A stretch of 64,000 nt of DNA from JBEKIK01 sp963845975 (GCA_963845975.1 CAWJUD010000002.1:496001-560000), one strand, 5' to 3'; counted from the stretch's first letter, positions 9,872-19,403 are shown. Notes: a model not told the origin generated them from the letters alone. Translations and numbers: made by a program.

Positions 9872-10620
9872 TCATTTCCCCTTTTCGGTCCAGGGGACGA
9901 TGGTATAACCTTTAGGCGGCGACAAAAGAGATTGCCACATAACTCCACCAGGCAGACATTTATTACTTCGCCCGAGCTTATCTCGCGCAGAGACAAGACT
10001 CTTGATTTCTTCCGACGCCTCCTTTTTTTCCTCGGCGTTCGACGATTCCTTGAGTTCGTTCTTCCGCTTCTCAACAGCCCAATCGAATGCGGCGAGTTGA
10101 AGTTCCTGAAGAGACATGCCCTTGCGTCCGCGCCACCACTCTTGGATCTCTTTCTTCTCAGTCATGGCCCCGTTAGGAATGGGCACAAAGTTATACTGGT
10201 GCCAACGTGGGATACTAAATCTGATATGCTCGCGGAAAGCCTCGATGTGACGCGAGATGATTTCCGAGCATACTCTGCCTACGCTCCAACTATAAAAATC
10301 GTCGTCTTCCGAATACTTCGATATCAATGAGTAACGCGCATCGGTGCAGCCTTCGATCAGGAAAGGCAACGCTTCCTCGCAGTGATCGAATAGTATCTGC
10401 CGATTCTTCTCGATTTGCTCTTGAGCCTTCCAGTCATAGTTCGGCGGAATGCTAATGGTCCTGTCATTGTTGTTGCACTTGATCGGTCGGTTTGGGCTGA
10501 CGAGTCCCTCAACGAGTTTGTGGTAGTTCGGTTTTGTGCCCCTGTCCTTGACTTCGGCATGCTGAGCAAGTGCGGTATGGCAGGCAACAAGGGACAACAC
10601 GGCAGCCAGAACCTATTCAT
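9872..10620 (-). CDS. Secreted protein of unknown function, frameshift near start
   Basis: The body (from GTG at 10600) is a hydrophilic helical protein with Trp-rich patches (EIQEWWRGRKGM) and a Glu/Lys-rich segment; no family recognised. In frame from about 10612 the sequence reads VLAAVLSLVACHTALAQ, a good signal peptide, but it has no start codon. An ATG at 10620 in the neighbouring frame reads MNR. One added G at the GG of AGG (about 10612) joins MNR to VLAAVLS, giving a normal secreted protein of about 249 aa. A start at the internal GTG is the alternative. Confidence 0.6.
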
Positions 10621-10759
10621 TGTTATGGTCCCTCGAGAAAACGGTAGTACTGCTGTCATTTTCGCCAATTGTCCCCGCGACCGCAAGACGAGGCTTGCCC
10701 ACTTGGAGGCAGGTCACCCGCACGGTAAGAACGCTTTATGGTTTAGGTTAGCATCGGAG

Positions 10760-10787
10760 TCCTGAATCCCGAACCAGGAACCCTTTT
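10760..10787. repeat. Heptamer array, degenerate (TCCTGAA type)
   Basis: Three to four 7-bp units of TCCTGAA/TCCCGAA type end at the TPR gene stop codon. Confidence 0.65.
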
Positions 10788-11269
10788 TACATACTTTCCC
10801 CTGCCAGGTATCCGGTGCTGAATGCGGCCTGAAAATTGTAGCCGCCAACAACCCCGTCCAGATCGCCCCACTCGCTAAAGCTATTACCCAGGTTTCGATA
10901 GAGTTCGAACCAGTCGGGTCGAAACTTGAGCGCCTTTCGAAGCGAGTCCACTGCTGCGTTGAAACGTTTCTGACGTGCCAAGACCACGCCGAGATTATTT
11001 AAGACCTCTGGGGCATCTGGTCGGATACCTAGTGAACGTTGGAAAGCCGCCGCAGCGTCGTTGAGTTTATTTTGGGCAAGGTAGACTGTCCCTAGATAGA
11101 ATAATGCCTCGGGATGGGCGGGATTTTCGATCAAGATTTGGCAATACAACCGTTCAGTCCGTGACAAATCACCGCTCTTATGGAATTGCAGCGCAGACGC
11201 AAACCCCATGCCGTCGTAGGCGGTCAAATTAGGGTCCGTCGAAGTCGGATAGGTTGTCATGTCAACCAA
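10787..11269 (-). CDS. Short TPR-repeat protein, probably truncated
   Basis: TPR repeats mediate protein-protein contacts. The 160-aa product has about three to four repeats, for example ALFYLGTVYLAQNKLNDAAA, VLNNLGVVLARQKRFNAAV and ELYRNLGNSFSEWGDLDGVV. After the last repeat the sequence changes abruptly to a Gly/Tyr-rich tail without TPR pattern, suggesting a truncated C-terminal repeat. Start is 11269 or the ATG nine bases downstream. It could be the 5' remnant of a larger TPR protein or TPR-glycosyltransferase. Confidence 0.65.
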   Translation of the reverse strand: MVDMTTYPTSTDPNLTAYDGMGFASALQFHKSGDLSRTERLYCQILIENPAHPEALFYLGTVYLAQNKLNDAAAAFQRSLGIRPDAPEVLNNLGVVLARQKRFNAAVDSLRKALKFRPDWFELYRNLGNSFSEWGDLDGVVGGYNFQAAFSTGYLAGESM

Positions 11270-11310
11270 GGCCGTGCCGGCATAATTCGAATAGTGCCTA
11301 CCCTACATAT

Positions 11311-11337
11311 CACTGCTGGACAAGCCAGCAGTGGCAC
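11311..11337. repeat. Hairpin repeat, arm CACTGCTGG, copy 1
   Basis: A 9-bp inverted repeat with a 5-base loop followed by GCAC. A near-identical copy lies at 11656-11682; the pair flanks the radical SAM gene remnant. Confidence 0.85.
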
Positions 11338-11395
11338 CCGCGCGAAGTGTTGTTAAAAATGGTTCCTGACACCTTTATTCTTTATTTTATTTTTA

Positions 11396-11563
11396 TTCGG
11401 AGGAAAGATAAAGCTGGTGCAAATCCACACCATCGCCCGCCGCCCCGCCGAATCCTGGGTTGCCCCGCTGACGAATGCCGAAGTCGATTCAATTGCCGAA
11501 ACCGTGCGCCGCCAAACCGCCCTGCCCGTGGCCGCGTTTTATGGGGGGATAAACAGTGGATAA
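11396..11563 (+). pseudogene. 3'-end remnant of a radical SAM protein gene
   Basis: In frame, this stretch encodes about 55 residues including KLVQIHTIARRPAESWV, APLTNAEVDSIAETV and TALPVAAFYG before a TAA stop. From memory this matches the C-terminal end of MoaA-like radical SAM proteins, which end with a similar 'PxxxxVxPLxxxELxxIA' pattern. There is no start codon or CxxxCxxC region; the sequence upstream is AT-rich and non-coding. It is bracketed by two copies of the same hairpin (11311 and 11656), suggesting decay or a deletion between repeats. Confidence 0.5.
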
Positions 11564-11655
11564 TAATCGGTAGATATAAAGTTACATCCACATAAAGATT
11601 CCCGACCCCTTTCCCCCTTTTCCTTTTCCCGATCCCTTTTCCTTTTCTTTTCCGG

Positions 11656-11682
11656 CACTGCTGGACAAGCCAGCAGTGGCAC
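11656..11682. repeat. Hairpin repeat, arm CACTGCTGG, copy 2
   Basis: Second copy of the 27-base hairpin at 11311-11337, just downstream of the GH5 stop codon on the opposite strand. Confidence 0.85.
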
Positions 11683-11692
11683 ACGTATGCAA

Positions 11693-13270
11693 TTATTGTC
11701 CAGGCCGGCCGGCATCGAGCAGGGCCTGTTTTAGCGGCGCGATCCACTGGTTTTTTTGCGAGTCGAATACGCCGAAGCCTGAGCAGAATTCCCAGTAGGC
11801 GAAGCCCATTTTGCGTTTTGAAGCTTCGTCGGCCACGAAGGCGGTCCAGCGGGCACGCGATTGCATGTCGGCCTTGTTGTATGCGCCGAACTCGCCCAGG
11901 TACATGGGCCGGCGATGCTCGACCGCCCAGGTAATGGCCTTGTCCAGATCGAGCATGACGGCCTGCTGCTCCTTTTTCGTGGCGGTCCATTTATTGCCCA
12001 GCCAACTGCGGGCTTCGGGCCCGGCCCATTCCGCGCCCTGATGCGTAAACTGGAAGGGGCTGTAGTAGTGGACGGTGGCAACCAGGCGACGGTCGTCCTC
12101 GGGCAACTCGAGGGTGGGCAGGTCGCCGATGCCGTTCCAGCCCACCGGGCCGACCACGATCTGCCGCGTGGGATTGCTCGGCCGGATGATGCGGATGGCC
12201 TGGCTTAGTATGCGGTTCCACTTTTCGGACGTCAGTTTATCGTGTGGTTCGTTGAGTAGTTCCAGGGCCAGGTCGGACGGATAGTCCTTATAATGCTCGG
12301 CAATCTGCCGCCACAGGGCGAGGAACCGCTGGCTGTGCTTGTCGGGATCGTTAAAGATTTCCTCGTAGTGGTGCATGTTCACCACGGGAATAAGATGGCG
12401 TTTTAGGGCCTGATCGATTGCCCAGTCCACGCGGTCGAAAAACTTGGCATCGATCCGGTATGGGGGCGACTGTTCCGCATGGGCCGACCAGCGGACTGGA
12501 ATGCGGACCGAGTCGAAACCGGCCGCCGCGATCCGCTCGAAATATTCTTCCTTGAGCACTACGCCCCATTCGCCTTCCTTGGGGGCTTCCAGGGCATTGC
12601 CCAGATTCACGCCTCGACCGAATACAGGTTTTAACTGCTTGAAAAACGGGTCGGCGAAGATTTTCTGCATCTCGCCGCGGTCGAAGCACACGGCCCGGAT
12701 GTTATCGACCAGAAAATGATGCGATCGGCCCGGTTTATCCAGCAATACTTTGACCGAGACGATGTTCTTGAGGTCCAAGTTATGGCCGGAAGTACCGTGC
12801 CACATGCCGAAGGGGACAGTCAATACTGCCTTGGCGCGGGGCGGGACCGTGACGGATTCGGTGTTGTTGTTTTTCTGTCCGTCCGCGCCGGGATTGTTGA
12901 CGCTTAAAAGCACTCTGACCGCGGCGTCTTGCGGGTTGCTGACGTCCATTTCCACGGCGTCGAACCGGCTTAGGTCCCATTTTCCTTGGCGGGGCTCGAT
13001 GAGGACCCCGGGCCATGACGCCGCGGCTTGGGTAACGATCTCCAGGGCGTGCCCGCCATTGGCCGTCACCCTTTTTACCTCGCACTCGTTGGCCTGGATT
13101 TTTATTGCCTGCTGATCCTCGAAATCTACGAGCACCTGCGGCCGTACAATTTTTTCCTCCGCCGCGGCTGCCATTATGTTTGATGTAAATAGCAGGCCGA
13201 TCACGGTCCAAAACACCACTGCAAATTGCCAGCTCCGAATCTTAATGTTTCGCCGAAAAGTCGTGCGCAT
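11693..13270 (-). CDS. Secreted glycoside hydrolase family 5 (endoglucanase-like)
   Basis: The 525-aa product has a signal peptide (FAVVFWTVIGLLFTSNIMAAAA), an N-terminal beta-rich carbohydrate-binding-like region (about 45-205) and a GH5 TIM barrel (about 215-525). GH5 landmarks are visible: GRGVNLGNALEAP, FDSVRIPVRWSAH, the acid/base motif LELLNEPHDKL and the nucleophile motif YLGEFGAYNKAD. GH5 enzymes cleave beta-1,4 glucans or mannans with retention. It is followed on the plus side by the large secreted protein gene, also on the minus strand. Substrate cannot be told; family assignment is secure. Confidence 0.92.
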   Translation of the reverse strand: MRTTFRRNIKIRSWQFAVVFWTVIGLLFTSNIMAAAAEEKIVRPQVLVDFEDQQAIKIQANECEVKRVTANGGHALEIVTQAAASWPGVLIEPRQGKWDLSRFDAVEMDVSNPQDAAVRVLLSVNNPGADGQKNNNTESVTVPPRAKAVLTVPFGMWHGTSGHNLDLKNIVSVKVLLDKPGRSHHFLVDNIRAVCFDRGEMQKIFADPFFKQLKPVFGRGVNLGNALEAPKEGEWGVVLKEEYFERIAAAGFDSVRIPVRWSAHAEQSPPYRIDAKFFDRVDWAIDQALKRHLIPVVNMHHYEEIFNDPDKHSQRFLALWRQIAEHYKDYPSDLALELLNEPHDKLTSEKWNRILSQAIRIIRPSNPTRQIVVGPVGWNGIGDLPTLELPEDDRRLVATVHYYSPFQFTHQGAEWAGPEARSWLGNKWTATKKEQQAVMLDLDKAITWAVEHRRPMYLGEFGAYNKADMQSRARWTAFVADEASKRKMGFAYWEFCSGFGVFDSQKNQWIAPLKQALLDAGRPGQ

Positions 13271-13405
13271 AAAAGGCTCCGGTACGAAAATGGAATACCG
13301 AACGTCCGTGTTAGAATGGCCCGAGCAATTTTAACAGGAGTGCAAACATTATTCAAATAGAAGGACAGGCATTCTTGCCCATCTGATTCGAACCGGGCAT
13401 TTCAA

Positions 13406-13425
13406 GGCAGACAGGAATGTCTGCC
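13406..13425. repeat. Hairpin GGCAGACA/TGTCTGCC
   Basis: An 8-bp inverted repeat with a 4-base loop between the two secreted protein genes; a related GGCATTCTTGCC word lies at about 13366. Confidence 0.7.
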
Positions 13426-13432
13426 CTCCTAT

Positions 13433-13460
13433 CCTGAACCCTGACTACTGAACCTTGAAC
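13433..13460. repeat. Heptamer array, 4 units of CCTGAAC type
   Basis: Four 7-bp units ending next to the stop codon of the 953-aa secreted protein gene. Confidence 0.8.
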
Positions 13461-13463
13461 TCT

Positions 13464-16325
13464 TTACCGCGTGGTGAGCGTTACCGGCGGGGCGTCGAGG
13501 ACCTGCACGTAGACGTCGTCGATCCAGGCTTCGCCCAGGCCGGAAAGAGCGAATGTGACGTTCATTGCCGCCGATTGGTGGGCGACGCGGTACAGGGCGA
13601 ATTGCCGCCAACCGGCGGAATGGCCGACACGATCGGCCAGGGCCTCGCCGCCGGTGGAATCGAAAATCATCAGTCCGTCGACGCTGCCGGTGATGGGGCT
13701 TGGCACATTCACCCAGCCGTGGATGCACACGATTTGCCCGGCCTCGACCATAATTGACGGGCTGATGAACCTTATGGGCGGAGATTCGAGCATGGCCGGC
13801 GGATGTTTAATGTCGTCGGCGGTGACCGATAATCTCAGTCCGAATGCGCCGCTGTGGGCCGAGCCGGCCAAAAGATCGGCCGCGGTTTGCACGCCGGGCG
13901 CGGGACTCTTCAGATATCGCCAGCCGGTCTGAAACATCATGTTGAGGTTTTCGAAATCGCCGCCAGGAAGCAGATTTGGGCCGAATCGGGCGGCGCGAAT
14001 GCGGTCGATCAAGCGCCAGTGACAGGGCAAAGTCTGGAAGCCCAAGGCCGCCGGGCTGGTGGCCGGAGAGGCGAGTTTTTTGTCGTCCACGGCGTCGTCC
14101 CAGTAAAATCGCTCGACCGCCCGCAATGAACTCATGGCCCGATCCGCGCCGAGTTTCGCGGCGGCGTACTGCCGGGCGGCCATTTGCGCGTCGCACCATT
14201 GCAGACTTTTTCGCGCGGCATCGAGCCAGGCCGGCGGCGGGGTCTTTGCCTGGGGCCGCTGATCCAATTCCCCGGCGATCTTTTGCACCGTATAAAATTC
14301 ATGCACGGCCAGGTCGTGTTCCAATTGGGCGGCCTGGCGTCCGATTATGGCCCAGCGCTGCGTTATATCGTTGACTATCAGCGGATCTTGGGCCAAAAGC
14401 ACCTGGGCCGAGAGGTTGAATTCCGCTAAAGTCACCAGCATCCCCCCGGCGACGCGTTTGTGCGGGATGGGATTGATGCCGCTGGGATTCATTTCAAAGG
14501 CCCCGGCCGATTCCGGCACTCCCGGCACAACCAGCGAAAGGTTTTTCGCCACCGATTGTGCCGGTACACATTGCGCCCCGGGCGAATACCAAATGGGCAA
14601 CAACAAGCGGGCCCGCTCGGCCCTAAGGACCGCGGCGACAACTTCTTTCTCGCTGCTGGCGCCGGTGGTCACAAAATCGCCCGCGGCCGCCCAAGGCTCG
14701 ACCAATTCCAATTCCAAATTCAACAGTTGCAACGCCAGGGCGCGGTGGCGGGTCTGTGGATCGTTTGCGTCCAATGGCGAGGAAGAGAGAAACATAAGTC
14801 CGCGGCTGCCCGAGGTTACGGCCGTCAAGGCCATAATCTGCATCTGCTCGAAAGATATTTCCAAGGACATGGCGTTGCCGGGCTCCAGAGCGGCAATCTG
14901 TTGGCGGAAAGATTCGTTGGCTTGGGTCTGGACGGTGGTCCAAATGGACGTTCCAGGCCTGGCCAGGAGCGGCTGCCGGCGGACCCAAGTGCCGTAGTCG
15001 GCCAGTTCCATGCTTGTACCCAACGGGCGCCGGTCGATAAGCAAAATCATGGCGCTGTCCAGCCGGCTGTACCCGCGCAGTTCGGCGCTGGGACGGCAGA
15101 TCAGCGGGCGCTCGCCGCGATGGTCGGCGTTGCGAATTTGTTCGGCCCAACGGCGGGTGGTTTCCAGGCGTTCGGCCGGCAGATCGCCTCCTAAATCCCA
15201 CATCAACACGGGATCGAAGGCCGGCCCGACGTCGCTTAACATGGCTGCCGGGTCGCTTACGCCGTCGGGCCTTGGCGGGCGGGGCGGCTGACAGATTACC
15301 CAAAGACCAAGCCTGTCGGCCTCTTCAAGGATTTCCTGGGCGGGCAGCCTTTTTAACCACACGGTGTTAAAGCCCAATTGCTTTAAGACCGACAGCGGCT
15401 CGCCTTGGTGTTCGATTGCCCGGGGAAAAAAAGGGCGACCATCCACGGTAAGCACCGAACCCGATAGTTTCACCTCGTGCCGCTTAGGTTGGATCGGAAC
15501 AATCGGCACTGCGCGAGAAGGATCGTTGCCGGCGAGATCTTGGCCTGAAGCGGCGGATGGGACCATGGTAACGTCAGTTGCGGGATTTGCAGCGGCGGAA
15601 GGAATGGCCGTAGGCGGGGTTCCGCTTCCTTTAGGCATCCAGCCGCTGTTGCCGGCAGCGGCATTGCCCATCGGGGGCAAAGGATTTACCGCCTGGGCTT
15701 GTGCAGGGGCCGACATGCCGACGTACCCGGCGACGTCTAAATCGTCGATCCATACGTTCGTCACGCCCGGTCCGCCATAGACGTTCAAAAACACGGCGTC
15801 GACATAGGCTTCGCGTCCATCCACGTTTGGGCCGAGCTGGCTGTGCAAAAAGCGGATTTGCCGGGCCAGAAGCCGGGGCATGTCGGTAATCCGCAATTCT
15901 TGCCATCGCCCGGCGTCGGTGTAACTCGTTCCGGCAACCAATGTAGTTACCCGCTTCCCGGTTTTGGAATCGATCGTCCGCGGCAGCACAATCCGGGCAA
16001 GCAATTGCAATCCGGATCGATCGGACTTGATCCACAGGCTGGGCATCAGTTCGTCTATAACGATTGGCTGGCCGACATCATGGGCGATGTAGACGTAAGA
16101 ACCGCCATTGGCCGAGATCCTCAGCCATTCGCAAGCATTGCCGGTGTGTGCTTCGTTCTGGACCCGGCGGTGGTCGAGCATTCGATATTGGGCATCGCCG
16201 CCGGCATCGCGCCAGGAAGTTTCCACACCTTCGAATCCCTCATACCATGCAGTTTGACCATGAACCGTCCCCGCAGCCGTGAGCACGGACATAATAATCA
16301 CGGATATCGGCCGGGGGAAAAACAT
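13464..16325 (-). CDS. Large secreted protein with TIM-barrel-like and beta-sandwich regions
   Basis: The start at 16325 is preferred over upstream in-frame codons because it yields a signal peptide (ISVIIMSVLTAAGTVHGQ) and because the sequence above it is a heptamer repeat array. Residues about 20-215 and the last 150 resemble galactose-binding-type beta sandwiches (AWYEGFEG, VWIDDLDVAGYVG; GGDFENLNMMFQTGW). The middle (VLTVDGRPFFPRAIEHQGEP, LGFNTVWLKRLPAQEILEEA) looks like the start of a GH-type TIM barrel, but no catalytic Glu pair is evident. Planctomycetes often encode such proteins; function unknown, possibly carbohydrate binding. It sits beside the GH5 gene on the same strand. Confidence 0.72.
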   Translation of the reverse strand: MFFPRPISVIIMSVLTAAGTVHGQTAWYEGFEGVETSWRDAGGDAQYRMLDHRRVQNEAHTGNACEWLRISANGGSYVYIAHDVGQPIVIDELMPSLWIKSDRSGLQLLARIVLPRTIDSKTGKRVTTLVAGTSYTDAGRWQELRITDMPRLLARQIRFLHSQLGPNVDGREAYVDAVFLNVYGGPGVTNVWIDDLDVAGYVGMSAPAQAQAVNPLPPMGNAAAGNSGWMPKGSGTPPTAIPSAAANPATDVTMVPSAASGQDLAGNDPSRAVPIVPIQPKRHEVKLSGSVLTVDGRPFFPRAIEHQGEPLSVLKQLGFNTVWLKRLPAQEILEEADRLGLWVICQPPRPPRPDGVSDPAAMLSDVGPAFDPVLMWDLGGDLPAERLETTRRWAEQIRNADHRGERPLICRPSAELRGYSRLDSAMILLIDRRPLGTSMELADYGTWVRRQPLLARPGTSIWTTVQTQANESFRQQIAALEPGNAMSLEISFEQMQIMALTAVTSGSRGLMFLSSSPLDANDPQTRHRALALQLLNLELELVEPWAAAGDFVTTGASSEKEVVAAVLRAERARLLLPIWYSPGAQCVPAQSVAKNLSLVVPGVPESAGAFEMNPSGINPIPHKRVAGGMLVTLAEFNLSAQVLLAQDPLIVNDITQRWAIIGRQAAQLEHDLAVHEFYTVQKIAGELDQRPQAKTPPPAWLDAARKSLQWCDAQMAARQYAAAKLGADRAMSSLRAVERFYWDDAVDDKKLASPATSPAALGFQTLPCHWRLIDRIRAARFGPNLLPGGDFENLNMMFQTGWRYLKSPAPGVQTAADLLAGSAHSGAFGLRLSVTADDIKHPPAMLESPPIRFISPSIMVEAGQIVCIHGWVNVPSPITGSVDGLMIFDSTGGEALADRVGHSAGWRQFALYRVAHQSAAMNVTFALSGLGEAWIDDVYVQVLDAPPVTLTTR

Positions 16326-16725
16326 GAGCCTAGGGATTGGGGATTTGAGATTAAGGATTAGTCCAGCAAAGTATGGGCGGACACAGGTTTTACGACGTAA
16401 ATCTGCTATTTCCCGGCTTGCGGGAACTATTCTCACTGCAATTTTCTTATTAGCATATATTCGATGCGCCAAATACCTTTGTGGCCAATACGCCACGTAT
16501 TAGCCGAGTTGCGCACCTTGACGTAAATGGTGCTTGTATCAGGAGTTGCGAATAATATCCAGATCAAACGTTGTATTTTTTCAGCATGCGTTGCATGCAA
16601 AGCAAAGGGGTGTTTTTTTGTAAGTTGTTATTTGAAAAGAAGTTAAGGATTTGTTTTATGGCTTGGCAGATCTCGGCACATCGCGTGCTTCCTATGAAAA
16701 ACAATCAACCATGAAGGAGACAGCA
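16326..16725. other. Divergent promoter region
   Basis: This 400-base spacer separates the minus-strand secreted protein gene from the plus-strand genes. It contains the heptamer array at its left end and AT-rich sequence with a TTGCATGCAA palindrome near 16595, but no recognisable gene. Confidence 0.5.
16331..16358. repeat. Heptamer array, 4 units of TAGGGAT type
   Basis: Four degenerate 7-bp units directly upstream of the start of the 953-aa secreted protein. Confidence 0.75.
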
Positions 16726-17007
16726 ATGAGCGAACCCGCATCTGTTACAAAGCCGAGCACTGAGGAAATTCCCCGAGAAATTCTAGATCTGGCCGAGGCA
16801 ATAAACCTCCTGCCCGATGATTGCCGGCAAAGAGTGGATCCTTTTCTCACCCGGGTAATCGACAGCACCCGTCGCCGTCGCCGAATTCTTTCACTTGTCC
16901 AGGACGCACTTAGCCAACTACGATTGGATATGAAATATTTGGCTTTTGACCTGGAAGCCACGCGCCGCGAACGAGACGAATACCGCCGTAAAATTGAAGA
17001 AACATAA
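16726..17007 (+). CDS. Small basic helical protein, unknown function
   Basis: The start at 16726 has AAGGAG six bases upstream. The 94-aa product is charged and helical: an acidic segment (EEIPREILDLAEAINLLPDD), an Arg-rich stretch (DSTRRRRRILSLV) and a coiled-coil-like C-terminus (FDLEATRRERDEYRRKIEE). No family recognised. It precedes the kinase gene by 150 bases on the same strand. Confidence 0.6.
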   Translation: MSEPASVTKPSTEEIPREILDLAEAINLLPDDCRQRVDPFLTRVIDSTRRRRRILSLVQDALSQLRLDMKYLAFDLEATRRERDEYRRKIEET

Positions 17008-17156
17008 AGAATGCCTTGTGTATACCCCATAAGCTGGGTTGCGGCGGTTGTAAGTCGATTCTAGCATAAAAAGTACGGCCTGCTAATTGCAGACTGCATA
17101 TCAGGCATCATATTTAATCATCAGTTATATTATTAAGTCAATCGGGAAGAGTCGGC

Positions 17157-18662
17157 ATGGTTCATGCAAATGCCGAACAAATCGGCCAGCATGCCGTTGA
17201 TCTTGGACTGCTTACCCAACAGCAGTTGCTCGAGGTCCAGGCTTCGCTTGGGGGCGGCAACGTCGGGGTGCAAGATTTCATGCAAACCCTGGTGCGGCGG
17301 GAAATTCTTACCAACTACCAGGTCGAACGGTTGCTGAAGGGCGAGAAATCGGGATTTTTCTTCGACCGATACAAAATATTGTACCTGGTCGGCACAGGCA
17401 CCTTTTCCCGCGTGTATCGGGCCGTGCATTGCGATACCGGCGAGGTACGGGCATTGAAAGTTTTGCGCAGCCGGTTTAGCGACCGGCCGGATCAATACAA
17501 CCACTTTGTCCGCGAAGGCAAATTTGGATGTGCTTTGCGGCATGCCAATATTGTCCGCATCGACGAGGTCGTATCCCACGGGCGGATCCATTTTTTTGTG
17601 ATGGAATTCATCGAGGGCCGGAATCTGCGGGATTTTGTTAAAATACGGAAGAAACTCCATCCGCTCGAAGCCACACGGTTGATGCTGGATATTGTCGAAG
17701 GCCTGCGTTACGCCTTTGATCACGGTTTGACGCACCGCGACCTGAAAATGAGCAACGTACTGGTTTCCAGCCGCGGTCAAGCCAAGTTGGTCGATTTCGG
17801 CCTGGCATCGATAGACGAAACCCTCAGCGACGACGAGTTGGACCGTTTGCCTAATCCCCGCACGATAGATTACGCCGCCTTGGAACGGGTAACCGGCGTT
17901 CGCAAAGACGACACCCGCAGCGATATCTATTTCCTGGGCTGCATCTATTACAACATGCTAACCGGCACGCCACCGCTGCCGGAAACCCGCGACCGCATTC
18001 AACGTCTAAGTAAGCAACGCTTTTTAGACGTCGTTCCATTGCGGAAAGCAGATCCCACAATTCCTCATTGCGTGTCGATGGTAGTCAACAAGGCGATGCA
18101 GATGGATCCCGCTCGCCGGTATCAGAATCCGTCGGTCATACTAAGCGACTTGGAAATGGCGTATCGGCGTCTGAACGAAATGGCACAAGCCACAAGCGAA
18201 GGACCGTCGCCCGACGACACGCAAGTGGAAGGCGGAGACTCGTCGCTTTCGCTGTTGGATTCCCCTCTCATGGGCCGCACGGTGATGGTCGTGGAATCCG
18301 ACGGACAAAGGCAGGATAATTTCCGCAAGAGTTTCAAGAAGGCCGGCGCTCGCGTGCTTTTGACCAGCGATCCAAGCCGAGCCTTAAGCCGGCTGCATCA
18401 AGATTCTAAAATCGCCGAATGTCTGATAATTGACGCGGAATTTATCGGGCGGCCCGCCTTGGAGTTGTTCAATGAATTGACCGACAATAACGACACCGCC
18501 TCGATTCCCGCCATATTACTGGTTGACGAAACTCAGAAAAAACTGGCCGCACATGCCAAGACTTCCGATCATCGCCGCGTTGTTTTTATGCCCATCACTA
18601 CTAAACAATTCCGCGATTTGCTCATTGAACTAATCGGTGCAAGGGCTGAAAAAAAGGGTTAA
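17157..18662 (+). CDS. Ser/Thr protein kinase with C-terminal receiver-like domain
   Basis: Residues about 68-340 form a Hanks-type kinase: glycine loop VGTGTFSRVY, catalytic Lys in VRALKVLRS, HRDLKMSNVL, DFGLAS and a SDIYFLGCIYYNMLTG segment. An N-terminal helical region (1-60) precedes it. Residues about 378-500 look like a two-component receiver (TVMVVESDG, central Asp in CLIIDAEFIG) but the conserved Lys is not visible (VFMPITT), so it may be a pseudo-receiver. No membrane segment is seen, so the kinase is cytoplasmic. A 7-bp-arm inverted repeat sits just after the stop. Substrates are unknown. Confidence 0.9.
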   Translation: MVHANAEQIGQHAVDLGLLTQQQLLEVQASLGGGNVGVQDFMQTLVRREILTNYQVERLLKGEKSGFFFDRYKILYLVGTGTFSRVYRAVHCDTGEVRALKVLRSRFSDRPDQYNHFVREGKFGCALRHANIVRIDEVVSHGRIHFFVMEFIEGRNLRDFVKIRKKLHPLEATRLMLDIVEGLRYAFDHGLTHRDLKMSNVLVSSRGQAKLVDFGLASIDETLSDDELDRLPNPRTIDYAALERVTGVRKDDTRSDIYFLGCIYYNMLTGTPPLPETRDRIQRLSKQRFLDVVPLRKADPTIPHCVSMVVNKAMQMDPARRYQNPSVILSDLEMAYRRLNEMAQATSEGPSPDDTQVEGGDSSLSLLDSPLMGRTVMVVESDGQRQDNFRKSFKKAGARVLLTSDPSRALSRLHQDSKIAECLIIDAEFIGRPALELFNELTDNNDTASIPAILLVDETQKKLAAHAKTSDHRRVVFMPITTKQFRDLLIELIGARAEKKG

Positions 18663-18673
18663 AGGCGGACATT

Positions 18674-18730
18674 AGCCCGAAGTGCAAGCGAGGGTAACCT
18701 ATTTGCCGTCCCTTGCTTGCGCTTCGGGCT
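18674..18730. repeat. Long inverted repeat after kinase gene
   Basis: AGCCCGAAGTGCAAGC pairs imperfectly with GCTTGCGCTTCGGGCT across a loop of about 20 bases, 12 bases after the kinase stop codon. No T-run follows, so it is either a weak terminator or a dispersed palindrome. Confidence 0.6.
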
Positions 18731-18801
18731 TGTGTAACCTACCGAGTAATCTTGGCTATTATATGCACGCCATCGGCAGAAAATGAAATCTTCCCGGTCA
18801 A

Positions 18802-18829
18802 TTGACGGTCTATGCGGCGGCCCTATAAT
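18802..18829 (+). promoter_or_regulatory. Sigma-70-type promoter of thioredoxin gene
   Basis: TTGACG (18802-18807) and TATAAT (18824-18829) are spaced by 16 bases and lie 40 bases before the thioredoxin ATG, with GGAAAAAGGAG as ribosome binding site in between. Confidence 0.7.
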
Positions 18830-18868
18830 AGTCCTGGTTGATTAATAACCGGAAAAAGGAGCCATTAA

Positions 18869-19195
18869 ATGCATCACGCCGTAGAAATTCAGGATCAAAA
18901 TTTCGAGGATGAAGTTCTCAAGTCCCCTTTGCCCGTGTTGGTTGACTTTTGGGCAACCTGGTGCGGTCCCTGCCGCATGATTGCCCCGGTAGTCGAAGAA
19001 TTGGCGGCCGAAAATGTCGACTCCGTTAAAGTATGCAAACTCAACATCGACGATAGTCCGAACGTTGCGGCCGGTTATGGGGTCAGTAGTATCCCCACCT
19101 TAATGGTCTTCAAAGGCGGGCAGGTCGTCGAACGATTTGTAGGCGTCCAGCCGAAAAAACGCCTGCAAGAGGCGCTCGATCAGGCAAAATCCTGA
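18869..19195 (+). CDS. trxA: Thioredoxin
   Basis: The 108-aa product is a full-length thioredoxin with the redox motif WATWCGPCRMIAP, the cis-proline segment SSIPTLMVFKGG and a C-terminal FVGVQPKKRLQEAL helix. It reduces protein disulfides in the cytoplasm with electrons from thioredoxin reductase. It is monocistronic with its own promoter. Confidence 0.96.
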   Translation: MHHAVEIQDQNFEDEVLKSPLPVLVDFWATWCGPCRMIAPVVEELAAENVDSVKVCKLNIDDSPNVAAGYGVSSIPTLMVFKGGQVVERFVGVQPKKRLQEALDQAKS

Positions 19196-19237
19196 GGCTA
19201 TTTGTCCAGTAAATCTTGTCTTGTTTGTGCAATTTTC

Positions 19238-19281
19238 CCATGCCCTCACCCCCTGCCCCTCTCCCAGTGGGAGAGGGGACT
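19238..19281. repeat. Dispersed repeat core fragment (CCCTCACCC...GAGAGGGGACT)
   Basis: A short GC-rich palindromic piece (CCTCTCCCAGTGGGAGAGG) sharing the core of the MITE-like elements at 20793, 29940 and 52857, without the AGAGCCTATCCCA ends. Confidence 0.6.
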
Positions 19282-19403
19282 AATTTGTAAAACTCTAAGT
19301 TAATTTGGACATGTCGCCTGCCGATTAAGGAGTTTGGGGAAACTCTGCCGATTGCGCGGAGTTTATCGTGCGAGCGGGACTTATATCCTCGGGTGTGGCA
19401 ACA

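Noticed and set aside
13380..13400. GATTCGAACCGGGC resembling a tRNA T-arm
   Set aside because: No acceptor, D or anticodon arm fits around it; it lies in a palindrome-rich spacer.
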